Positions 13,523 through 19,585 of a DNA stretch of 19,585 nt are shown piece by piece. The notes below the pieces were generated by a model. That model saw only the letters and a list, made by a program, of their open reading frames with translations. It had not been told where the DNA came from and did no database searches. Positions within the stretch are counted from its first letter, which is position 1. The number at the start of each line of letters is the position of its first letter. The translations under genes were made by a program, and so were the position numbers. Location of the stretch: positions 1 to 19,585 of the forward strand of contig LJUY01000053.1 in NCBI GenBank assembly GCA_001304015.1, read 5' to 3'. Source of the DNA: a candidate division Zixibacteria bacterium SM23_81 (GTDB taxonomy: Bacteria > SM23-81).

Positions 13523-15706
13523 TTGAGAGTTTTGAATTACGGTTTTTCCCTTGGCCTCATCGGCTTTTTGCTCACTGGGCCCGCCTGGACCCAGGAAGCG
13601 GATTCCCTCTACGGCAGAAATATTCAGGTTGACGGGGTAAACGATTTCGACGATCCCGAGACCGAGGATGTAGACGAGTATCTCATCGCACTGGACGACG
13701 GACATGATCCGGCCGCCGAGGAGCTGGCACCCATCTGGTTACTATGGCACAATGGCATCGGTGATGCCCCCATCGAGGACAACTGGAATCATTGGATCGG
13801 GCCGGAGAACGATTATACCGCCAACCCCATGGAGATGAGCAAACTGTACACCACCAACGACCAGCTTTATCTCTACATCGGCCTGGTCCATACCGACACC
13901 GACGGCCTTCCCCAGCCTGGCGGATTCGGCTACTGGAGGACTCAGATTGGGGTAGTCATCGACGTAAACAGAACTCCCACGGGAGGCAACCAGAGCGAGG
14001 CCTCACCCAGTGGCTATACAGATCCATGGAGCAATAACGAGGAGCTCTTCCACGAGCATCGCCCCGACTTCATCGCCTGGTTTGACCACGGCTCCAACGA
14101 CTTCAAGCTGTACCGCTGGAGTGTGGCAGACGAGTGGTGGAATGAAATCACTCAGGATTCCGTGAACAGTTATTATCCCGAATTCGAGCCGGATTTCTTC
14201 ACTATCTTCGGAGACGACGGTTTGCCCAACAAGGACCAGGGGCCTTATTCGGGCACCAATAAGTTCGTGGAGTTCCAGATTCCCCTGAGGGCTCTTGGGA
14301 TTGACTACAAGGCTGTTTATGGGGAGGATCAGAGTAACCTCGAGCCCCCAGTGGTCTCGCTCCAGGCTTGGTGCACCCAACCCGGTAAAGGTGCTTTCGA
14401 CACGGTGCCCACCGACAATCAGAACGGTCACTACCCCTCCATGGGCGATTGGTCGACGGGGAGCGACAAAACCGACCTCAGCCAGTACGCCGACTACATT
14501 CTCCTAGAGAGTCCGGATCAGGTGCCTCCTACCATTCTGTTCGCCGACCTACCCAGCTCCGTGATCCTGGAGAGCTCCGTGGCTGGTCTGGAGCGCCTCG
14601 CCGTGCTGGCTGACGTGTCCGACCAGCTCAGCTTAGTTCAGCAGAGTTCCATAGCCACCTTGGACAGCGTGGTCGTCTTTTACGTGGAGTCGGCCGAGGA
14701 GCGGGACTCCATCTACGTGATTTCCTCTCAGCAGGCAGAACTGGCCACCCGGGTGAGGATGGTCAATATCAGCGGCACTCAGCTGTGGCTGGCAGACATC
14801 CCCGACTCTGTCTACTTCTTCATTCAGGCTGATGACGGCACCTACGTGACGAGAGTGCCCGAAACTCCCGCCGGTATAGATACTCTGGTATACGTCTTTT
14901 CTCCCCCGCTGGAAGAAGCGGTGGAATGGGTTCAAGTTGCGGATGGGGCGGATATGTTCACCGTCTTCGCTCCCGACGGCACCATATTGGAGGTCCCCCG
15001 GGGAGCCGTCCCATCTAGTGTGCAGGTCTCCATCACCGTCCCACACGGCACCACTTTTACGGCTCCACCACCCAGCTGGGCCACACCACCGTACGCCACC
15101 AGCGGCCCCCTCACCCCCACTGAGCTGTGTCGCAAAATTTCAATTTCCGACAACGGAGCCGTATCTTTCCGGAAGCCCGCCCGATTGACTTTTCACTACG
15201 TAGATGAACTGGTCACGGGCAATGAAAGTCAATTGCGGCTCTACTATTGGAACGAAACCACCGACCGCTGGGTGCGGGCCGGAGGACGTGTGGATATGAC
15301 GGCCAACATCGTCCAGGCTGACATCACCCAGACGGGCATCTACGGGCTCTTCGTGGACCCTAACGTCTCCGGCGCCATGGCCAGCGTCATCGACGACCTG
15401 CACCTGGATCCCAATCCTTTCTCTCCAAATGAGGATGGCCTGTACGACCACCTCTCCATCCAGTTCACTCTGAACACCGCCGCTTTGTTGCGCGTCGAGA
15501 TTTACGACATCACCGGTGACTTGATCAAAACCCTGTTTGATGAGACGCGCTTCACCCGAGGTGGCCACAACTTGATTTGGGACGGTCGGGACATTAAAGG
15601 TGAAATCGTTCCCTTCGGCTTCTATTTCGTCTTCATCTTCGCCAAGAGCGCGCAGGAGGAGCTGCCTATAGCTAAGATAGCTCGAGGGGTGGGAGTTATC
15701 AGATAA
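13523..15706 (+). CDS. Secreted protein, paralogue of upstream gene, with FlgD-like C-terminal domain
   Basis: This is a 727-residue exported protein. TTG at 13523 has AGAGGA upstream and begins a signal peptide (MRVLNYGFSLGLIGFLLTGPAWTQ). Residues about 31-334 repeat the large N-terminal domain of the preceding gene, with long near-identical DNA stretches. After this the protein diverges: an unrecognised segment (about 335-470), a ZU5-like module (about 472-620, FTVFAPDGTILEVPRGAVPSSVQV...CRKISISDNG), and a gliding-motility/FlgD-like Ig C-terminus (about 628-727, DPNPFSPNEDGLYDHLSIQF...LIWDGRDIKGE). It ends in IARGVGVIR rather than the KMVLTR-type tail of its relatives, so its anchoring or sorting may differ. 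Probably the last gene of the glycan-binding block. Function is inferred from context only. Confidence 0.78.
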   Translation: MRVLNYGFSLGLIGFLLTGPAWTQEADSLYGRNIQVDGVNDFDDPETEDVDEYLIALDDGHDPAAEELAPIWLLWHNGIGDAPIEDNWNHWIGPENDYTANPMEMSKLYTTNDQLYLYIGLVHTDTDGLPQPGGFGYWRTQIGVVIDVNRTPTGGNQSEASPSGYTDPWSNNEELFHEHRPDFIAWFDHGSNDFKLYRWSVADEWWNEITQDSVNSYYPEFEPDFFTIFGDDGLPNKDQGPYSGTNKFVEFQIPLRALGIDYKAVYGEDQSNLEPPVVSLQAWCTQPGKGAFDTVPTDNQNGHYPSMGDWSTGSDKTDLSQYADYILLESPDQVPPTILFADLPSSVILESSVAGLERLAVLADVSDQLSLVQQSSIATLDSVVVFYVESAEERDSIYVISSQQAELATRVRMVNISGTQLWLADIPDSVYFFIQADDGTYVTRVPETPAGIDTLVYVFSPPLEEAVEWVQVADGADMFTVFAPDGTILEVPRGAVPSSVQVSITVPHGTTFTAPPPSWATPPYATSGPLTPTELCRKISISDNGAVSFRKPARLTFHYVDELVTGNESQLRLYYWNETTDRWVRAGGRVDMTANIVQADITQTGIYGLFVDPNVSGAMASVIDDLHLDPNPFSPNEDGLYDHLSIQFTLNTAALLRVEIYDITGDLIKTLFDETRFTRGGHNLIWDGRDIKGEIVPFGFYFVFIFAKSAQEELPIAKIARGVGVIR

Positions 15707-15747
15707 CTCATAAGTGAAGATACCAAAAGGAAAATGGTGAAGGAAGG

Positions 15748-16644
15748 ATGATTCGCATCACACAAACTACCATAAAAAGAGGAATCATCATCGGTGCCAT
15801 ACTGGCCTTCGGCTGTCTACTGTCTAACGGTCTCTGCCAGGCCGGTTTTGAGGATGTGGCCGTGGGGGCGAGGCCCCTCGCCTTGGGAGGCGCTTTTGTG
15901 GCCATCGCCGACGATGCCAATGCCGTCTACTGGAATCCTGCGGGGCTCACTCGGATCGAGGGCATTCAGCTCATGGGTACCAGAGCCTGGCTATACGGAG
16001 TGCCCGATTTCCACGTGGATTACGTAGCCCTTAAGGCACCGGATCTGGGCTTCCTGCATTTGGGTTTTGGATGGCTCAACGCCGCCCTGAAAGACATTCA
16101 GAACGAAAACACCTTTGTCCTCTCGTTGGCCCGCAAGGGACCGCGACAGCTGAGTCTGGGGATCAATCTGAAATACTTCCGCCTGGATGCACCAGGCTAT
16201 GAACGTTACAACGACCCAGCTTACAGCGGGGCTCAGTCCGCGTGGGGCATCGACCTGGGCGCGCTGATGCAATTCAGGCGTGATTTCACCTTGGGCTTGT
16301 CGGTCCGAAACCTGAACCAACCAGAGCTCCAGATGCTCAACACCACCACGGACCCCGATGTCATCTCCCGATGCCTTCATCTGGGAGCAGCCTATCTGTT
16401 TCGGGAGACGGTGATCCTCACTACCGATCTGGTCTCCCCAACGGGAGAGGTCGGGGATTTCAACCTTCACGCCGGGGGGGAAATCTGGTTCTTCAAGGCC
16501 TATGCCGTTCGAGTGGGCACATCCAAGAATCGCCAGAGCGTGGGCGCTGGAGTGAAGGCCGACCGCTGGAAGGTGGATTTCGCCCTGAACAACCACCAGA
16601 GCATGGATAACTCCTACCGATTGACGGTGGGATTGATGTATTGA
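15748..16644 (+). CDS. PorV/PorQ-family outer-membrane protein
   Basis: This is a 298-residue protein with a signal peptide (about 1-32, ending SNGLCQA) followed by the family signature GARPLALGGAFVAIADDANAVYWNPAGL. This block marks PorV/PorQ (UPF0164-like) beta-barrels. PorV in Bacteroidetes carries type IX secretion substrates at the outer membrane and passes them to the sortase. Its place directly after two genes with type IX-like tags makes a link to their surface delivery plausible. However, FCB genomes often encode many such paralogues, so this one need not be the true PorV. The ATG at 15748 has AAGGAAGG just before it. Beta-strand-like alternation continues to the C-terminus, which ends LTVGLMY, an aromatic barrel end. 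Complete. Confidence 0.85.
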   Translation: MIRITQTTIKRGIIIGAILAFGCLLSNGLCQAGFEDVAVGARPLALGGAFVAIADDANAVYWNPAGLTRIEGIQLMGTRAWLYGVPDFHVDYVALKAPDLGFLHLGFGWLNAALKDIQNENTFVLSLARKGPRQLSLGINLKYFRLDAPGYERYNDPAYSGAQSAWGIDLGALMQFRRDFTLGLSVRNLNQPELQMLNTTTDPDVISRCLHLGAAYLFRETVILTTDLVSPTGEVGDFNLHAGGEIWFFKAYAVRVGTSKNRQSVGAGVKADRWKVDFALNNHQSMDNSYRLTVGLMY

Positions 16645-16658
16645 AAGAAGGCGGTTTC

Positions 16659-17435
16659 ATGAATAAAACGAGACAAGAGCAAAACCTGGCCCTGTTCATC
16701 GACTTCGACAACATCGCCCTGGGTCTGAGAGCCTCTCGCCGAAAGAGGTTCGATATCCGACTCGTCCTGGAACGGTTGTTGGAGAAGGGAAAGATCATTG
16801 TGAAGAAGGCCTACGCCGATTGGAGCCACTTTACCGAGTACAAGGAGAAGCTGCATGCGGCGGGGATCGAGCTCATCGACATCCCCAAGCGGCAGATGAC
16901 CGGGAAAAACAGCGCTGACATCCGCATGGTAGTGGACGCCATGGATCTGTGTTACACCAAGGAGCACCTGGATACTTTCGTCATCGTCTCCGGGGATTCG
17001 GATTTTTCTCCCCTGGTCTCCAAGCTCCGAGAGAACGATAAATCGGTCATCGGTATTGGGGTGCGCAAGTCTTCCTCCAATCTGTTGATCGACAACTGCG
17101 ACGAGTTCATCTTTTACGACGACCTGAGCCGGGGACGGCCGGCAGCGCCAGCCCTAGGGGCCTTTCCCGCTGAGAAGGCGGAGGTCTTCAAGTTCCTTGT
17201 TTCCACCGTCGAGGCCTTGATACGAGAGAACAAAGAGGTGCTGTACTCTTCCCTGATTAAGGATACCATGAAGCGCAAACAGCCCTCTTTCACTGAACAG
17301 AGCTACGGGTACTCCACCTTCGGCGACCTTTTGGAGGATGCCAAAAAAAACGGGGTGGTGGAAATCACCCGGGATCCCAAGGCCGGAGGAACCTACATCG
17401 TCACCAAGCTAGGTAGTGAGGCCAGGAAAAAGTGA
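16659..17435 (+). CDS. NYN-domain protein with OST-HTH (LOTUS) tail
   Basis: This is a 258-residue soluble protein. The N-terminal NYN (PIN-like, LabA-type) domain shows acidic metal-binding positions: Asp15 and Asp17 in LALFIDFDNIALG, the NSADIRMVVDAMDL helix, and VSGDSDFSPLVSKLRE. It closes with IGIGVRKSSSNLLIDNCDEFIFYD. Such domains are putative RNA nucleases. Residues about 177-255 form an OST-HTH/LOTUS domain, an RNA-binding winged helix (YGYSTFGDLLEDAKKNGVVEI). The ATG at 16659 is chosen over a TTG at 16641 because of AAGAAGG upstream and because the extra residues are not family-like. It follows the PorV-like gene by 14 bases. Probably an RNase of unknown target; the NYN-LOTUS pairing is common in bacteria and is not by itself a defence marker. 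Confidence 0.88.
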   Translation: MNKTRQEQNLALFIDFDNIALGLRASRRKRFDIRLVLERLLEKGKIIVKKAYADWSHFTEYKEKLHAAGIELIDIPKRQMTGKNSADIRMVVDAMDLCYTKEHLDTFVIVSGDSDFSPLVSKLRENDKSVIGIGVRKSSSNLLIDNCDEFIFYDDLSRGRPAAPALGAFPAEKAEVFKFLVSTVEALIRENKEVLYSSLIKDTMKRKQPSFTEQSYGYSTFGDLLEDAKKNGVVEITRDPKAGGTYIVTKLGSEARKK

Positions 17436-17467
17436 GCTTTGAGACGAAAGAGGGCCAGATATATCTG

Positions 17468-17956
17468 ATGCCGAAATTTTGGCTTATTTGCAGCTTCACT
17501 TTCGCCTTTGTCATGCTCTTCGGGAACAGCTGTGTTCGGAAAGTGGAGGTGGTGGGCACAAAACAGACTCTGGAAGAGGCCGTCCACCGATGGGCCGAGA
17601 GCCATAGCAAGAATGATATAGATCTTTTAGCCAGTTGTGTAAGCAAGACCGAAGATATAGAATTCTGCATACTGGGCAATAGAATTGTGGGTTGGTCAGC
17701 CCTCAGAGAAAGATACCAACGGCTCTTTCAGGAAAGGAACATCGCCCAATTCAGGGCGGACAACATCTCCACCAAGATCTCTGGCAATGTGGGCTGGGTC
17801 TCCTTCGATTGGCATATGAAGATCCTCACCTCTGAAGGCACCACCTTGATTTCCGAGGGAGTTGAGACTCAGGTCTACCGTAAAATTGAGGGAGAGTGGC
17901 TGATCGTTCAGGTTCACTCCTCCAGTCCCATGCTGGCTCACGTCTCAACGCCTTAA
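17468..17956 (+). CDS. SnoaL/NTF2-like domain lipoprotein
   Basis: This is a 162-residue predicted lipoprotein: the signal sequence MPKFWLICSFTFAFVMLFGNSC ends in Cys22 as the anchor. The mature part is one alpha+beta cone fold of the NTF2/SnoaL (DUF4440-like) type: EEAVHRWAESHSKNDIDLLASCVS at the start, a central GWSALRERYQRLF, and paired strands GWVSFDWHMKIL and ETQVYRKIEGEWLIVQVHSS at the end. Proteins of this fold bind small ligands or have regulatory roles; the exact job is unknown. I use ATG 17468 because it places the hydrophobic stretch at the N-terminus; a GTG at 17432 overlapping the previous stop (GTGA) would add 12 residues and remains possible, with coupled translation. Confidence 0.75.
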   Translation: MPKFWLICSFTFAFVMLFGNSCVRKVEVVGTKQTLEEAVHRWAESHSKNDIDLLASCVSKTEDIEFCILGNRIVGWSALRERYQRLFQERNIAQFRADNISTKISGNVGWVSFDWHMKILTSEGTTLISEGVETQVYRKIEGEWLIVQVHSSSPMLAHVSTP

Positions 17957-18017
17957 GGAGGAGCATACGCGAACAGGTGCGGCGGGGGGCTTTGGTCCAT
18001 CTTCGGGGAGGACTCTT

Positions 18018-19580
18018 TTGCACTTTTTCTGCCAACGACAAAAATTGAGAATCATACCGAACAAATCTGGTGGAGTTCTGGCGTTGACCTTGTTTCTGAT
18101 GGCCCTTATCCCGCTCTCGACTCTCGCTGGCACCTCCCTAAGCGGCTTCTATGAGCTCAATTACGAGCAGCTCCAGGATAATCCCGGCGATTCCCATGGC
18201 GGCAATCTGGGATTCATCAAACATTACTTCGAGCTCCGCTTTTTCAGCAAACCCATAGATTGGTTGGAAACGTACCATAAGGTGGGAGCTAACGGCGAGG
18301 ACGTCATCAATCCCGACAAGTTTCACTGCTGGGAAAATCACATTCAGTTCAGGCGCTGGGGCATGGATGCAGTGCTGTTCAGCAATCAGTGGCGCCATTC
18401 TTTCAGCGAATATCTTTTGGGCCTCATCAGCGGCGAGGCCAGAGGTGATGAAGGTCGGGCTCAGGGCCTCCGGCTTGATCTGCAAGAGAGGCGAGGTTTC
18501 CGCAGCGAGTTGATGATTTCCCAAAACGGCGAGGGCGACGACGTCTACATCGGCCGGTTTCGAAAACGCCTGGGCTCTCGCTTTGACCTGGGCACTACCT
18601 TCCTCCAGAGAGACTGGACGGACGCCAATGTCCACCCAGATTCCTCATATAACCGTGTTATCGCCGGTGACCTGGAGATCGCCTTCACAAATGCCAGATA
18701 TACCCTGGAATATGCCGAAAGCTGGAATCCCTCCCTTCAGAAGCAAAGGAAACGGCGGTGGATTGACGGAAGGGTGGGAAACCACTCAGCCTTCAAGCTG
18801 GAGGTCCGAGGGTTAAACCTGGGCTCCATCAGCCTGCTGGGGCACTACCGGGATTATGGCAAGGAGTTCCACGACCACCTCTCCGATCAGTTCCACCCCA
18901 TCGACCAAGGGTCGTCTTTCGACCAAACGGGTTACTTCATCCAGGCAGTCATCCCGGTTCCGCGAAAGGCCGTCACCCTCACATTGCGGCACGACGGCTA
19001 TGAAACTTCTTTCGATCCCGAAAAAGACACCTTCCTGGAAAGGGAAAATGGTCAACAACGACCCTACCGAGTACGCTGGACTCAGGCGGAGTTCTATATC
19101 GAGTTCAAGGGCGGCATCACCGCCCGGACCAATTACGAGTGGTACACTAACCATGATCCCATCCGCGAGGAGTTTAAGCTATCGGACCATACAGAAAGCT
19201 ATTTCGCAGAGGTACAATCAGAGAACGAGATCGCTCTGGTAAAATTTCAGGTGAAGATAAAGGATATTGGGCAGAGGGACCGAGTGTATGGCGGGACGCG
19301 GCGGTTCGGCGAACGAACTCTCTTTGGCACCGAGGTCAAGGCCAATATCAGCGAAAAGTGGCAGGTATACGCTCGCATGGCTCTAGTGGACGCCCGAGTG
19401 GACACATGGTCCACTCTGATGGCCCATATGGGTTACTTCCCCTCGCCGCAGTCTGAGATATTCGTCGAGTTCGGCAGCGGGTGGCACACCGATAACGACC
19501 TGGTTAACGACAACGACATCGCCGACAACGTCCGAGAGATCGATCACAAGCTTTTTTTTGTGACAAAAGTTAACTTTTAA
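18018..19580 (+). CDS. Predicted outer-membrane beta-barrel protein
   Basis: This is a 520-residue protein with a basic n-region, a hydrophobic stretch (GGVLALTLFLMALIPLSTLAG, about 18-38) and then alternating polar and aromatic strands throughout (FYELNYEQ, HYFELRFF, YRVRWTQAEFYIEF). It ends in KLFFVTKVNF with a terminal phenylalanine, the standard barrel-insertion signal. About a dozen to two dozen strands are likely. The start is TTG at 18018 with GGGGAGG at a good distance. No substrate or family is recognised; it could be a porin or a surface-organising barrel. It may share a transcript with the lipoprotein 61 bases upstream. The gene is complete and ends five bases before the window edge. 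Confidence 0.72.
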   Translation: MHFFCQRQKLRIIPNKSGGVLALTLFLMALIPLSTLAGTSLSGFYELNYEQLQDNPGDSHGGNLGFIKHYFELRFFSKPIDWLETYHKVGANGEDVINPDKFHCWENHIQFRRWGMDAVLFSNQWRHSFSEYLLGLISGEARGDEGRAQGLRLDLQERRGFRSELMISQNGEGDDVYIGRFRKRLGSRFDLGTTFLQRDWTDANVHPDSSYNRVIAGDLEIAFTNARYTLEYAESWNPSLQKQRKRRWIDGRVGNHSAFKLEVRGLNLGSISLLGHYRDYGKEFHDHLSDQFHPIDQGSSFDQTGYFIQAVIPVPRKAVTLTLRHDGYETSFDPEKDTFLERENGQQRPYRVRWTQAEFYIEFKGGITARTNYEWYTNHDPIREEFKLSDHTESYFAEVQSENEIALVKFQVKIKDIGQRDRVYGGTRRFGERTLFGTEVKANISEKWQVYARMALVDARVDTWSTLMAHMGYFPSPQSEIFVEFGSGWHTDNDLVNDNDIADNVREIDHKLFFVTKVNF

Positions 19581-19585
19581 GGCGG

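Noticed and set aside
16659-17435. NYN-LOTUS protein as part of a defence system
   Set aside because: No toxin-antitoxin, CRISPR or phage-defence partner is nearby; its neighbours are envelope proteins.

Overview
The window reads as an ordinary, gene-dense bacterial chromosome segment in which every confident gene lies on the + strand. By eye it is roughly mid-50s % G+C, apart from an AT-rich first 460 bases. Several features point to an uncultivated lineage of the FCB group (for example KSB1, Zixibacteria, Calditrichota or Marinimicrobia-like): two secreted proteins with type IX secretion C-terminal tags (YPNPFN...GVYFLRL), a PorV/PorQ-family outer-membrane protein, a DUF4416 protein, lipoproteins and beta-barrels, and intergenic arrays built on a 7-base period. 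The phylum is an inference; no marker here fixes it.

Layout. 1-460: AT-rich, with no convincing complete gene and a textbook sigma70-type promoter at 382-410. 461-1003: DUF4416 protein. 1004-1417: gene-free stretch carrying degenerate heptamer arrays, two of them in inverted orientation. 1418-3330: an SPL-like radical SAM enzyme translationally coupled (ATGA overlap) to endonuclease V, a probable nucleic-acid repair pair. 3329-3636: a 63-residue zinc-ribbon protein bracketed by a 25-base near-perfect inverted repeat. 3686-5700: a YbbR/CdaR-like membrane-anchored protein, then tsaD (tRNA t6A synthesis).

5724-15706 is the main accessory block. It holds a secreted multi-domain carbohydrate-binding-like protein with a type IX tag, a heptamer-array intergenic region, two sugar-type ABC permeases, a decayed REP/RAYT element, the matching solute-binding lipoprotein, and two paralogous secreted proteins sharing an N-terminal domain. 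The three secreted proteins are mosaics of one another. Together they look like a surface glycan-capture and uptake locus, with binding proteins exported by type IX secretion and an ABC importer in the inner membrane. The ATPase is not in the window and the substrate cannot be read from sequence.

15748-19580: a PorV/PorQ-family protein, a NYN-domain putative RNase with an OST-HTH (LOTUS) tail, an NTF2/SnoaL-like lipoprotein and a 520-residue predicted outer-membrane beta-barrel.

The best candidates for something undescribed are: (i) the RAYT gene whose own left REP hairpin appears to overlap its Shine-Dalgarno and start codon, with a compensatory-mutated inverted REP at the other end; (ii) the inverted-repeat-bracketed zinc-ribbon mini-cassette; (iii) the period-7 intergenic arrays; (iv) the SPL-like/EndoV coupled pair. 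None is proven to be a new system from sequence alone.
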